Assembly (NCBI GenBank): GCA_015680685.1 | Contig: MNCI01008868.1 | Span: 1 to 42,603 of the forward strand | Direction of reading: 5' to 3' | Source of the DNA: Gnetum montanum | Lineage: Eukaryota > Streptophyta > Gnetopsida > Gnetales > Gnetaceae | DNA length: 42,603 nt | Shown here: positions 21,949 through 33,539 of the stretch, piece after piece | How the letters are laid out: every line of letters begins with the position of its first letter | Numbering within the stretch: the stretch's first letter is position 1 | Translations under genes and position numbers: made by a program | Notes under the pieces: generated by a model | What the model was told of the DNA's origin: nothing | Database searches by the model: none | Seen by the model: the letters and a program-made list of their open reading frames with translations, nothing else

Positions 21949-21953
21949 CTTAC
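21949..21953. repeat. target site duplication of element E (left)
   Basis: CTTAC directly before the LTR start TGTAGCG, repeated at 40416-40420 after the other LTR. Five bases is the usual Ty3/Gypsy integrase stagger. Confidence 0.85.
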
Positions 21954-23726
21954 TGTAGCGACCGAAAACGTCGACGGCTGGAAGAACGCCGAGGGTCAGC
22001 GGACGCGACAGTTCCAACCCCGTATCCGCAGGAGGGTGGTGTTGGGTGTGTGTGGACATGGGGTGCCCTGAATGGTCTGGTTGATCAGACAGGGACTTAC
22101 ATCGACGTCAATATAGCCTTTTTCAACATAAATAGTGCGAAATGCAAGATAATGCTTATGGGTAAATAAAGCAAGGGAGAAACAATAAAAAATGTAACAG
22201 TAATACGAAATAATGCTTAAAGGTGAATAAAACAGAAATGCGACAGTAATATGAAATAATGCTTAAAGGTAAATAAGGTAGAAAATAATGCAAGAAAACT
22301 AAACAATAAATGAGAGGTAAAGTAAAATATGGTTAGAAACATGCACCGCTCCAGAGCTACAAATTCGTCCGGTCAGGGTGGATACAATTGGCTACACAAC
22401 GTGACGGAGTGAAGAAGTCCTGAGAGGAATCGAGGCATGCTGGGAAAAAGAAAGAGCTATGCACTTGGATGTAGAATTTACGTACAAACAATGCGGGGCT
22501 CTACCAAGGTGGTAGAATGGAGATGGGGACCTTACACCAGCTGAGAGAGACTCTTTGTTTACAGTGTTAAACAGATGACTTTGATTATTACAATGTCGGT
22601 GAGGGGGGGATCTTTGTTTTAGAACTCCAAAGTTCCCACCACTTGGAAGCTGTTTGCTTCTAGAAGGACACGAACTCTTTTAAAAATTACCAACTTTACA
22701 GATTGTTGGCTTCTTGCCAAGTTGCGAGTATCTTTTTTTAGCAAAAAAAAATTGCCGACCTTGGTATAGGCTATTTGTCGGGATATTTATAGGGTTGAAG
22801 GTAAGCAAAAGAGGGATATTTTTGAATGCTACATGCCGCAGGCTTGTGTTATCTTACTAGCGCTACTTGAGCCATCTATGACCATTGGGCTTACAAGACC
22901 GTTGTGTTGTGAGCTTGCCATGCAATAACTGCAAACCTACTACGCCATAATCGCGTCGTCAGTGTCTGGAGACGTGTGCCAATGGTCTGATTAGGTGGAG
23001 TGCATTGATGTCACACAACCACCTGTATGCCTCACTGTGCTTTGTGACATGGCTTGCTTGGTGTAGCGTAGCACCTTACTGCACGTCCTATCATATGTCA
23101 CATGCTTGCTACGCTATGTAGCGTAGCGTAGTGTAGCAACTGGTCTTAGTCGTGAAAGTTTTGCTGATTTGCAACCCATTCTCCTATGATGCAAGTTTTG
23201 TAAACTTTGTTGATTCTGCCTTTTGAACTGCCTTCTATCTCTTCGGCAGGATTGCTACACCTTGCTGCGCGATGTAGCTCAGCGTAGTGTAGCAACAGAC
23301 ATGGTCCGCCGCTTCCTAAAGGAAAGGGATATCACTACAAAACTCGAAATTGGGTGAGGGGAGTGGGTAGTGAAGTCGTTGCTATGCTACGCTATGTGAC
23401 ATTGCATAGCGTAGCACTTCATTCAGCCATCATTTTCTAAAGCTTACTACGCTACGTGACTTACAAAACTTATCGAACTGTTTCTTGCGCATCTAGGATG
23501 CTACCGCCGATTCTGCACACTATTTCTGAGTAGGCTATCGGCTGTTTAGGCTACTTTGATGGGCAAGGAGGATGGTACAGGACCTGTCCATGCTCAATGT
23601 AGAAAATTTGTCAAACTGGCCAACCTGGACTCAGAACGTTCCTCTCCCGATGAACTGCCATAGTGTTGTGCAGACTACAAGAGCCTGGTGAGGCTAAGAT
23701 GACCCCGCATTTTTTAGGATGTTTCA
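21954..23726 (-). mobile_element. 3' LTR of element E, 1773 bp
   Basis: Starts TGTAGCGACC and ends GGATGTTTCA on the plus strand, so on the sense strand it runs TGAAAC...GCTACA. It aligns over its whole length with 38628-40415. In the first ~245 bases I count about 35-40 differences by eye, nearly all transitions; later parts are closer. It carries the TATA box at 22784-22791 and GTAGCGTAGC repeats around 23050-23460. Confidence 0.9.
22784..22791 (-). promoter_or_regulatory. TATA box in 3' LTR of element E
   Basis: TATAAATA on the minus strand within CCTATAAATATCC, at the same place as in the other LTR (39458-39465), about 940 bases inside the U3 start. Confidence 0.65.
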
Positions 23727-23741
23727 TTGACCCCTCTTTAT
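23727..23741 (-). other. polypurine tract of element E
   Basis: On the minus strand GATAAAGAGGGGTCAA directly precedes the 3' LTR start TGAAAC. The AAAGAGGGG core is the plus-strand primer site expected at this position. Confidence 0.75.
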
Positions 23742-24730
23742 CGATGTCTGGAGAACAAGCTTGATGGATGTCGACAAAGAATATGAAACACCGCAGCAGG
23801 AGAAATGTTAAGGTTGTCGCTTGGTGAGTGCTTGGACATCGCTTGGCCGTGCTTGAGAGTGTTGCATTGGTTTTGTGGAGGTTAAGGCAGAGAGCAGAGA
23901 TGATGTTTAGCTAAGTCCCTCGTCAAAGTGCTCTGAGGGGCTCGTTTACGTTTTCATCTTTGGCTAGCACTATTCTTCAACCTCCTGTAGGCAGGTGTCC
24001 CCTTTGCAGGATGAGTTGCGTTACATCCATGGAGGGTTCTAACTTATCTACTGAAGCCTTCCGCATGGCGAGCTGTGTTACGCGCGTGCTGAAATTTGCA
24101 CTCTCAAACAACCATGTTAGTCAAGGCACTCGCTTCGCAACGTTGTAGCCTTTGCTGCTGTAGCAGGATGCATCTGCGGGGATGATGTCTTACGGGCTAC
24201 TGGCATTGTTGTTACTCTTGGGCACTATTTCTGGTGTGAGATGCCCAAAGCATGGAGGCCAGCAGTGGTCTTAGCAGCGCCGATCGCGAGGGGGCTGGTC
24301 CCCAAGGCACTGGGGGCGCAGATGCATTGGAATCCTTGCCAAAGGAATGCATGCTCAGTTAAGCTATGAGATCAGCCACCACATAGCTGAACATTGTGCG
24401 AGCCGAGACCTTGGCGGGGAATTGAAGAGCAATAATATTGTGGCTAGACCACAATACTGTCAGGACCCCAAAAGCAGGAATGAGCCTAGGAACTACTGTC
24501 AGGGCAGTGAGCCATGGGGACGGTAGGTTCGAAGGGCCCGTATGGCATCATACGACATCTTTGAAGGGTCAACATGATACCGAAGGTGGTGGCACGTATG
24601 CCCCGAACTATGTTCTCCTTACATCGAGAACTACGTCATGGAGCGATGACGTCCCACCCATGCATCGGTATCACGCCTCTTTGTTTGACGTGTATCTAGT
24701 GGTGGTGCATGTTGAGGGTGCGACGTGAAC
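23742..24730. other. element E 3' untranslated region, no gene recognised
   Basis: About 1 kb of GC-moderate sequence between the polypurine tract and the hairpin array. A 96-codon open frame on the plus strand at 24438-24728 has no recognisable domain and is probably chance. Nothing else is supportable. Confidence 0.4.
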
Positions 24731-25010
24731 CCAGTTTAAGGTCTTGGTAGACTGTGTGCTAGTTTAAGGTCCCAGCGGACCGCTGTGCTGGGTTAAGGTC
24801 CCAGCAGACTGTACATGCCAATTTTACATCATAGCGGACATGCAATGCTAGTTTATAGTCATAGTGGACTAATAGTGCCAGTTTTACGTCGTGGCGGACA
24901 GTCATTGCCATTTTAATGTCGTGGCGGACGCTGCTCGGTGTCGCTAGTTTATTGTCATTGCGAATGCTGCTTGGTGCAACTGCAAGTTTATCGTCGTAGC
25001 AGATGGTGCG
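24731..25010 (+). repeat. array of nine hairpin-forming repeats, ~30 bp
   Basis: Nine imperfect units starting near 24731, 24757, 24786, 24816, 24846, 24877, 24906, 24941 and 24980, consensus TGCTAGTTTAAxGTC then 4-6 bases then GGACtg. GTC and GAC pair as a small stem. Stems change together: GGTCC/GGACC in unit 2, TAGTC/GACTA in unit 5. Seven further copies lie at 28406-28830 and 33691-33802. The array starts just past the integrase stop on the sense strand. Confidence 0.8.
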
Positions 25011-25028
25011 TGTTGTTGTCATTGCACC

Positions 25029-25930
25029 TCAGACGAAGTACAGCTTGACGTACATGTGGTTCACCGGGTTGGCGAACTCATTGCCATCCATGTCTGCCAG
25101 TTTGAAGGCTCCATTCCCAAAGGCTTTAGTGACCACGTAAGGACCTTCCCAGTTGGCTAAGAACTTACTTACGTGCTCACGGATGGCCTTGAGGATGAGG
25201 TCTCCCTTCTGCACTAGCCGTCGATGCAGGTTTGCACGGTGCTTCTGCTGGTGTTTGTTCTGATAGTGCTCGATTTGTCTCAGCGTCTACACGTGTTCCT
25301 CCTCCACTGAGTCGAGGTCGATGGTTCATGATTCATTGTTCTGGGCTTCGCTCACAATGTCGGACAGGATCATCCAAAGTGAGGGTACCTGCAACTCAAG
25401 AGGCAACACAACTTTAGATTTGTAAACGAGACTATAAGGGATCTTACTCATCGCGGTTCTATAAGTTATCGGAAGCCCAAACCTAGTTACGATGTTATCG
25501 AGAATGAAATGGAAGATTTGCTGAGATGTTGTTTTCCTTAGGGGAATAGCTTCCATCCACTTAGTAAAATACTCTGTGGCAGTGATAATGAAGCTATGCC
25601 CTGCGAAGGACTTAGGCGTGATAGGCCCTATGAGGTCTAGTCCCCATCGTTGGAAGGGCCACGTAATTTGTGTTGGGTGCAGGTCTGTAGGTGCTATGTG
25701 TATGAGATTTGCATATCTCTGGCATGTGTCACATGTCTTGACTTTCGATAGGTAGTCACGCTCTATGTAGGGCCAATAGTACCCTAGGCGTCTGATTTTT
25801 GCAGCCGTAGCCCTGGGTGCTATGTGTCCACCGCACAACCCTTCATGAACCTCATTAACTACCTTTTGTGCCTGCTCACCACCCACGCATGCCAGCAATA
25901 CCCCATCATAGGATCGTCAACACAGGGCGT
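25029..25930 (-). pseudogene. element E integrase, core internally deleted
   Basis: The sense strand shows an HHCC zinc finger (VHEGLCGGHIAPRATAAKI, then KTCDTCQRYA), the first core aspartate (RWGLDLIGPI) and TEYFTKWMEAIPLR. After VTRFGLP it jumps to IPYSLVYKSKVVLPLEL, so roughly 90 residues with the second Asp and the Glu of the DDE triad are missing. The frame is kept. After TGA and TAG stops the C-terminal domain continues with a coiled HYQNKHQQKH part and ends QKGDLILKAIREH, WEGPYVV and GAFKLADMDGNE (25214-25029). No chromodomain is present, as usual for Tat. It would insert cDNA in the nucleus, but this copy cannot. Confidence 0.85.
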
Positions 25931-28280
25931 CATTTCCCATTAGCATGTATTACCGAGTGCGTTTGCGGGTTGCATCTCTCTGAGCCGATGTCAATCCACC
26001 AGGGGGTTCGCCATGCTGTAAATAAGCTTTGATGTTATCGTACCACTCCGAGGTGTCTGCAACATCGACAGACGCCACGTGTTTTTCCTGAGTGATAGGT
26101 TCTACACATTCTATGATCGCAGTTGGCAGGTTTGCCAAAGAATGCGATGGGATGTTTAACGCGAGGGTAGCTAAGGCATCTGCTATAGTGTTCTCGTTGC
26201 ATGACATGTGTTTCACATCAGTGGTCACGAATTGTTTCAGTAAGAATTTTGCTAGGTTGCAGTAGGGTTGCAAGTGCATAGCCTTATAGGTGTAGACTTC
26301 GATGATTTGATTCACGACTAGTTGTGAATCTCCGTGGATTGCCAGGTGTTGTACATGCAGCGCATGGGCAGTTAAGAGGCCTCTGAGTAGCCCCTCATAT
26401 TCCGCCATGTTGTTGGTGCAAGGGAACATGAAACGATAAGCGGATGGGTACATTTCCCCAAAGGGGAATGTGATCATGGCAACGGCGCTACCTCCTCGCG
26501 TGGTTGAGGCAACATCAAAGTGTAAGATTGCCTCGAAATATGACGGGACGATGGTGACATTGCTAACATATTTATCTGGGAACTCGGGATCTATGGTTAC
26601 TTGGTCATCAACTGGCGAGGTCATAAGTTGGGTTGCTATAGCTTGGCCCTTTGTCGACAATTGACTTACATAGCATAGGTTGAACTCCACAGTTATGGCC
26701 TTCCATCGGGCTACCCTGCTACTTTCGTATAGGTTACCAATGATAGCCTGGAGTATGTTGCTTTTGCAAATGATGTTGGTTGTGCTGCGGAATAGGTAAT
26801 GTTGCCACTTTTTTAATGCGAACACTAAGGCTAGGCAGTTCCTCTCCACCTCGTTGTATTTTTCCTCATATGCTGCTAATGCGTGGCTTAGGTAATACAC
26901 TGGTAGCTCAGAACCTTCATCCCGCTTCTGACATAGCAGTGCCACTATGGATGCATTGGAGGTGGCAAGGTATATGAAGAAAGGATTCTCCCTTTGCAAC
27001 GGGTGCACCATTGGGAGATGCGAGAGCTCCTTCTTCAGGTTGTCGAAGGCTTGTTGACATTGGGCTGTCCACTCGAAGTCAACCCCCTTCTTTAGAAGAT
27101 GTTGCATGGGGTGTAACTGGTCGATCAACCTTACTATAAACCTTTGAATGAATTGCACTCTACCTTGTAAACCGTGCAACTCCTTAAGGTTTGTGGGAGG
27201 CACTAGGTTGACGATGGCCTTGACTTTGTCTAGGTCCATCTGTATTCCAACCTTCAATACTACAAACCCTAACATGCGTCCTGTCTTTACTCCGAAGACA
27301 CACTTCTTAGGATTAAGACGCAAATCATGCCTTTGACAGCACTTGAGGACTAACTCTAGATTGTGTGGGTGATGGGCTGCCTCTTTGGACTTAAACGCTA
27401 TATCATCCACGTAATCGTTTAACGTTTCTAGGATGTAGTCACTGAAAATGTAGGTCATGGCTCGCTGGTAGGTCACTCCAGCATTCTTGAGCCTGAAGGA
27501 CATCATGGTATAGCATAAGGTTCCCCATGGATTCATGAAGGTTGTTGATAGCTGGTGCTCTGGGTTGACGCAGATTTGGTTGTATCTGGAGAAGCCATCC
27601 ATGAAGGATAGCAAAGCATGACCAGCCGTGGTGTCGATGAGTTGATCAATGCTCGAGAGTGGGAAGTTGTCTTTGATTGTTGCCTTGTTCAAGTCTCGGA
27701 AGTCTATACATATTCGTATCTCTCTTGTTTTCTTCAAAACCATAATGATGTTGGACACCCACTCTGAATAGTCGACTGCGCGGATGAAACCTGCTCAGTA
27801 TAACTTAGTGATTTCATCCCTCATGGCTAGTGCAATTTCTAGCCTGATCTTACGCGCCTTTTGCTTGACTACCCTTACGTGTGGATCTAGGATGATGTTA
27901 TGCTAAATCAGCTGTGGATCCAGACCTGGCATGTCACTGTATGACCATGCGAAGACATCGATGTGATCTTGCAAAGTTTTAACTATGCCCTCATGTATTT
28001 GTGTGTCTAGGAGGGAGCTAAGTCTTAATGTCTTTTCTTCCCTTCTTGATGCGGTCACGGGTATTTCGACAAGAGGATCCTAGGTTACATCCTTGGCCTC
28101 TAAATCTAGGGCATGGACCAAGTGTCTAGGCCAATCCGGGGGTGCTTTTAAGGTTGCTATAGTGTTAATCGTAGTCAACCCCCAGTCAATCGTGTTGGGG
28201 TTCAACTATCTTGCGAGCTTGCCTTGTGGCCCTGCTAACATTAGAGGCATGGAAAGGGCATGACAGGTTTCCATCTCTTG
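25931..28280 (-). pseudogene. element E pol: RT, RNase H, archaeal-type RNase H
   Basis: One minus-strand frame. A connector with HIDVFAWSYSDMPGLDP (about 27985) leads to RT: EWVSNIIMVLKKTREI, CIDFRDLNKATIKDN, LSFMDGFSRYNQI, the catalytic YVDDIAF (intact) and LNPKKCVFGV. A Gypsy RNase H follows (VYYLSHALAAYEEKYNEVE); its first catalytic Asp is replaced (YLATSNAS), as often in Tat elements. Next is an archaeal-type RNase H with all four acids: LHFDVAS, NNMAEYEGL, IHGDSQLV and NTIADALATLA. The long open part is 25950-27758; upstream TAG and TGA stops and a few others break the frame. Together these domains convert element RNA into DNA in the particle. Confidence 0.9.
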
Positions 28281-29015
28281 CTTGACCTACCATCATAAGA
28301 TGAAAGCCTGGGTAAAGCTCATCAGAGATTGTGTGAAATGTAAATCTATAAAGCGACACCGCGATGCGACTTGCTAAGTAAGGTGATGTAAAGATTGAGA
28401 GTTTTCTAGTTTAAGGCTGCGGTGGACTGCCAAGGCACAAGAGTCTAAAAGTGTTAAAGACATGGAAATTGTTGATGTGAAGTGCAAAGTTGCATCACCG
28501 TTGATATATGACTGCCAAACTACTAGTTTAGTGTCATTTCGGACTGCCATATTGTGACATGAAAAATCTTGATATGCAAAATAATGATAAAAAGAATGAA
28601 ATTGCGAGTACAAGGGGTATCGAACTGCCAGTGCGGGAACGAAGATATGAAACTATTAGGAAATATGCTACCGCCTATGTTGAGGCGTACGAGGTAACTA
28701 CTAATGTAAGAGTGTAGTTAGTTTAACGTCATTGCGGACTGCGATTGTTACGAGTCAAAATTACTATTTTTGGGTCCTGAGGAGTGTAACCATGCTAGGT
28801 TTGTTAGTTTAAGGTCTTTTCGGACCTTTAATCAAAAGAAAATATTATTATATTATTCATTTTTATTTTCGAGAAGATGAGTAATTGGCCTAAAGCATGC
28901 CAAGGTTTAAATGCTAATAGTGTCGTGATGTTGTGGCGAGCATGCTACGCTGCACGTCGCACCTTCCATTAATCAGGGAGAGAGAGAGAAAGTTTCCTCA
29001 TTTTTCCACTACTAC
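28281..29015. other. linker between pol and the antisense gene
   Basis: Noncoding. Holds four dispersed hairpin repeats and a GA-repeat (28976-28991) just before the TATA-like box of the plus-strand gene. A 79-codon minus-strand frame at 28374-28613 shows no domain. Confidence 0.5.
28406..28830 (+). repeat. four dispersed copies of the hairpin repeat
   Basis: Copies at 28406-28431, 28523-28548, 28717-28743 and 28804-28830, all with (C)TAGTTTAAxG and a GTC...GAC-type core in the same orientation as the array at 24731-25010. The last is the clean hairpin AAGGTCTTTTCGGACCTT. Confidence 0.7.
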
Positions 29016-29024
29016 CATAAATAG
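29016..29024 (+). promoter_or_regulatory. TATA-like box of the antisense gene
   Basis: CATAAATAG on the plus strand, about 160 bases before the ATG at 29175 and just after a GA-repeat. Placement and orientation suit a core promoter driving the plus-strand gene; no experimental support is possible from sequence. Confidence 0.4.
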
Positions 29025-29174
29025 GGATTGAATCCTGGTAATTTTTCCATTTTCACCCTAAAAGCGCATAATCCTCATCAGAGCGCTCAGTGATTTTGGA
29101 GCGTGGAGCAACTGTGTCAATCGATCAGCGAGGCAAATTTCTAAATCGAAGGTCGTAAATCTACAAGTAGGGTC

Positions 29175-32100
29175 ATGGCTCCTAAGACTCAGTTGGTGCT
29201 TGCAAAGGTCGGGGAGGCAAAGAAGACCCTGAGGCATGGGCCACAAGCATGCATTCTGACGCGGGAGAGCACACCGTTGACTCAATGAGTTTTCATGCCT
29301 CCTCTACCCTTTTCTTCTTGCACCTTCTATCGCTTTTTTTTTTGGTTTTGCGTCTCATTTGTTTTGCTATTTGTATTTTCTGCAACCATTTTATTTTAGC
29401 TTTTATGTTGCTGCAACCTCTTTTTCTTTTGATCGTGGCTATTGTGCAAGGGTTTCATTATGATTTCATGCAAGGCGGTTGCCGTTGGCGCAGTTGTCGC
29501 GACTGCGGGGCTGGGGCCTTTTAAGTTGCTTGACCTTGGCATGCCATGACGTAAAACCCTCGGGAGGGTTTGGTTATGTGTGACATAGCATTGCGGCGTG
29601 TGCTTTTGTTTGGGCATGTTGTTAGTTATTTTTCTGCTACACTAAGCTACGTGCATGTTCTCGCTATGCTAAGCTTTCGCATCTTTGCTACACTATGTGT
29701 AGACAAAGGGATATGCTATGCTACATTTATGGTCTACTAAGCGCTGCTATGTTGTGCATGCATTATGTTCAAATTTGATGTCAATATTTGCTAATTACGT
29801 TGTGCAGTGTAGGACCAAGGTCTAGGTTGATCATTTTGTATCTTGAAGGGGTCCTATGTCATGTAGGCAAACCTATGGCCAACATTTCCCCTCCCATGAT
29901 CGTTTAGGAGAGCGAGCGTTTTGGTTCAGGGATGGGGCACAAGACTTCCTACAATTCCTTCGCAGCCATTTTAGTCTTATGGTTTGGTCTTCCTTAGACG
30001 AGATGCAGGCATCTGACATAATAGAGGCCATGCTACCAAGGGTAAATCAGGGCATCCTGAGATACCTCTCTGACGATGCAACCACAAGCAGGCCGAGAGG
30101 AGGGTCTACCTAGCACTCCACAAGGTTAAGGCTGGGATATGCCAGAATATCAATGTTATCACCTGTACACACACATTGTACCTCACGTGTCACGTGGCGA
30201 CGTACTTTCAGAACCCACAGGGAACTGTCTATTGTGTTGGCGGGTGAGTTTCGCGTCTTTGCTTTACTTGGTTGTGCAATGTCAGCCATACTTGGCTAAG
30301 TGCTGATAGTGTGTGCTTATCACCAGGTTCTACCTTGATGATGACGGGGTTCATGACCAACTAGGTGAGTTGGCCACAACACAGCTAGCCCTATGGGAAT
30401 TTGCCTCTGCCAAGAGCCTGCGGGCGGGCGTGATTGCTCATTGCGGGGAGGGATACTATTCCTACCTGCGCACGCTCGTCATTTCTACAATCACTTCAGG
30501 ATGAAGGGTTGGCTAGACAAGGAGTGGAGAGAACCTTTCAAGCAGGTCACGCTCGAAGCAGTTCTAGTGATTGAACTCCTACTATTCCCATCACCATATA
30601 GACCTGGTGGGTTAATAGGTGGGTGCCACAAGCTCAAGTGTTTTTGTAGTTTCTTCTTTTTTTCTTTTTTGTTTTTTTTTACTAAGTACATTTCATGATC
30701 ATTGTTGTAGGAGCAAAGAAGCCTCGTGAGGTGATGGTGGTAACTGCCAAGAGGCAAGGGGAAAACATCTACCGCAAATATGGTGAAGTAGTGGCGAGCC
30801 AGAGCTGGTTAGAAAAAGGAGCCTTGGGCCCCTTACTCAAGAAAATCTAAATGGCTGGACTTATGGATTTGTTCATGGCCCTGAATCCAAGCGTTCCTAC
30901 TACCGAGATGCTTTCCTTGGTCAATTCCTTCTCTGGACAGGCAAGCCACTTTTGTACGTATGTGCGAGATGTGCAGGTGGTCATTGACACCAATGACCAG
31001 CTATTTGCAGATTTGTTTGGCATCCCTGCTGATGGCGTCAATGTGATGTCAAAGGACAAGCAAGAGTTGACCCTTCAGAAGCAGCATATTGAGGAGTGGC
31101 TGAGGCTCATCAAGGAGTGAAAGGGATTCCCTATGGACAAGCTTAAGGAAGGTCCTACCATGGGGATATACCTGATTTTTTGTGCCCGTGCATTCCCTCA
31201 ATTGCTCACCCAATGGAAGGTCCTGGGGCTTAAGTAGGCTCGGGTAATGCAGGAAGTCATGGAGGAGGAGGCCCGTTATAACTAGGCCGAATTTCTATGT
31301 AGTGGATTGCAAGCTAAGATTTTAGGACTTTGTGAGCAAACGAAGTCCCACTCTAACATACACTATGCTTTCTACCTAGGCTGTTTAAAGTGCTTCATGG
31401 AGTTCCTGGTGGTCCAGGAGGGTAAAGTTTGGTCCAAGCTAGATCGTGACTAGATTCCTAAGCCATGGATTCGACAGGTCCTTCGAACTATGCAAGCCCA
31501 AGACCCCCCAGAAATGGTGGGGGAGTCATTATCCGTAACGACTAAAGGTCTGGCAGTTCGTAGTGCTTGCGGCCAGGATAGCATAGGGGAGACCCCCCCT
31601 ACCATAATCGACAACGTAACACAAGTTGAATGTCTCATAGTTGAGATCGTGCCTGCGGAGCTGCGAAGAAAGAGGCCTCCCCCAGCCAGGGAAAACCTTC
31701 ATGAATAGGAGGGATGAAGACTGTGGTTCAAGTTACAGCAACGCAACCCCCCATTGGAGAGCATTTTTTTTTACTTTGTTATTGCCTACTATTCTATGCT
31801 TCATTAGATAGTGCATCATAGCGTGGTATCAGTTTTGAGTTAACCTATTTTGATTTGACGTATGTATGCCCTTTTGTGGGTAGCAGAAGAAGAAGACAAA
31901 GAAGAAGCTAACAAGGAAGTGTCGACCCTCAGAATGGAAGCAAAAAATAAAGATGCGGGGGCCCTGGCTTTGGAAGAAAGGGCCCCGGTTAGGAATAATG
32001 GAGCTCTTGTCTCTAGGGCAGGGGCTCTTGCCATTAGGAAGCCTCTTCCTACCAATGAAGAGGTACCTCCCCAAAATAAAAAGGACGTTGCTCTCCTAAA

Positions 32101-33539
32101 AGGGAAAGCACCAGTGCATGAGGTAGGGGCTTTCATGGACTTGGCTGGGCCTTCTACCGAGCCTACCGCGATCATCTTGCATCGACAAGAAGCAAGACCA
32201 TAGCTAGATGCTGGTGAGTTTAAGCTTTACGTGTGCCTTACCGTAGTCCATTTTGGCCATTGCTGACACATTTAATTGTGTAACAGGTGCTACTATTGAT
32301 GTCTCACGACCTCCTCCGCCTCGTACGGAGTCATGGGCTGAAGTCCCTAACAAGTTTGCATTTTTTTAGAGACTTGTTGATGACATGATCAAACACCTTC
32401 AGCAGGCGAACCCTCGTGCAGGTAAGTAGGAGTGTTAACTGTCCTTATGTTGCTACGCTGAAACTCTCGAGCTTGTTGATTATGTTATGCTAACGTGATT
32501 ACTATGCTTTCTATGTTGAACAACCTCTCGACTCAAGTGGGACTCAGCACAACCTATGGAGATTGGTGCGGTGCCCACACTCTCGCATGACGTGACCGAA
32601 GTATCTCATTGTATATTTGACAAGGCTTACAAATGTGTCTTGCACTCGACGTGCTCTTTGTGGGAGTGTAGACACACTAATGAGGACCTGTGGAAACGGG
32701 TCCAAAGGGGCAAGCAGAGAGAGGCTGAATTGGTCATTGAGGTGGAGAACTTCAGGTCGAGGATCAATTTCCTCATAAATCATAACCCTGACCCTATTGA
32801 TTTTCAAAGGGTTGTAGATGACTATGTCAAGTTTTGGACTATCGTTTATCAAAATGTTGAGTCCACTCGTGAAATAATCAAACAACATATGTAGATGGAC
32901 TTGCTAGCCCAGAAGTGCCAAGATCTGAAGGACATCAGTGCCAAGGTCTTCGAATGGGGGAAAACCCAGGGATCACAAATATACATACAAGCTAGTAAAC
33001 GAAACCCATCGAAGGTTGTATAAAGACACTACTGTGGAGACATTCTTGTACGAAACATTCATGAAGGCCATCGGTGCTTCTGAGGCCTATGCCAAGTTTA
33101 AAGAGTAGGTGAAGGTCACAGAATCTCCTAACTTGAGGATGATCCTTCCTACAGGAGAGACCGCAACTGCCTCCCTTTCCCAGGAACCTCTGGAGTGGAC
33201 GACCTTGGAAAGGAAGAAAGTTGCCGCTATGAATGCTAAGCCTAGTGGCAGGTGTTGGATAGACATTCCAATAGAGGAGAGTGGACACCAGATACCTCTT
33301 GAAACTAATGTAGGCTCCTCTCAGGTTGGTTTCTTTGATGCTACGTTACAGCTAGCTTTTATCACATTTGTTGCCCTAGCTAACTACTTTATTTTTGGGA
33401 TACAGGCTCTCAATGAAGGTGTGAGACCCGTGGAGGGAGGAATGAAGAGCCAGTAGGGGGCAACACAGGAGCGGGCAATGCACAAGTAGATGAAGTAGGG
33501 GCAAACGGTGAAGGCAATGCAAACAGGGATAACCCATGA
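29175..33539 (+). pseudogene. spliced antisense gene inside element E, product unknown
   Basis: Plus-strand gene opposite to gag-pol. Probable exons: 29175-29284 (MAPKTQLVLAKVGEAKKTL), ~29808-30243, 30327-30606, 30711-~31705 (the longest, one frame, about 330 codons), ~31887-32213, 32287-32421, 32548-33309, 33406-33539. Introns 30244-30326, 30607-30710, 32214-32286 and 32422-32547 all have GT-AG ends, and each splice restores the open frame (phase 2, then phase 1 three times). Visible segments: FYLDDDGVHDQLGELATTQL, SFSGQASHFCTYVRDVQVV, FADLFGIPADGV, an Ala-rich acidic exon and a helical EAELVIEVENFRSRI part. Stops such as TAA before 30851 and three or more frameshifts kill it. Family not recognised; roughly 1000 codons originally. 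Confidence 0.7.

Larger units (their letters stand above)
18704..21953. repeat. 3.5 kb direct duplication, copy B (left part)
   Basis: Second copy of 951-4423, ending at the CTTAC target site of element E. It contains LTR B, the LINE RT and endonuclease fragments, the tRNA-like insert and most of the A-rich spacer. A short extra AAAGTTAAAAAC repeat near 21690-21720 distinguishes it from copy A. Confidence 0.9.

Noticed and set aside
24438-24728. 96-codon plus-strand frame in the 3' untranslated region of element E
   Set aside because: No domain, no promoter, no conserved neighbour; length is unremarkable for this base composition.
30313-30504. A free-standing small gene at 30313-30504
   Set aside because: The first five codons are intron and splice-acceptor sequence. 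The real reading enters from the exon ending at 30243.
31829-32175. Minus-strand open frames of about 80-110 codons opposite 31862-32203
   Set aside because: They are shadows of the Ala-rich exon of the plus-strand gene, which has frame-restoring splices and a plausible composition. The minus frames show no domain.
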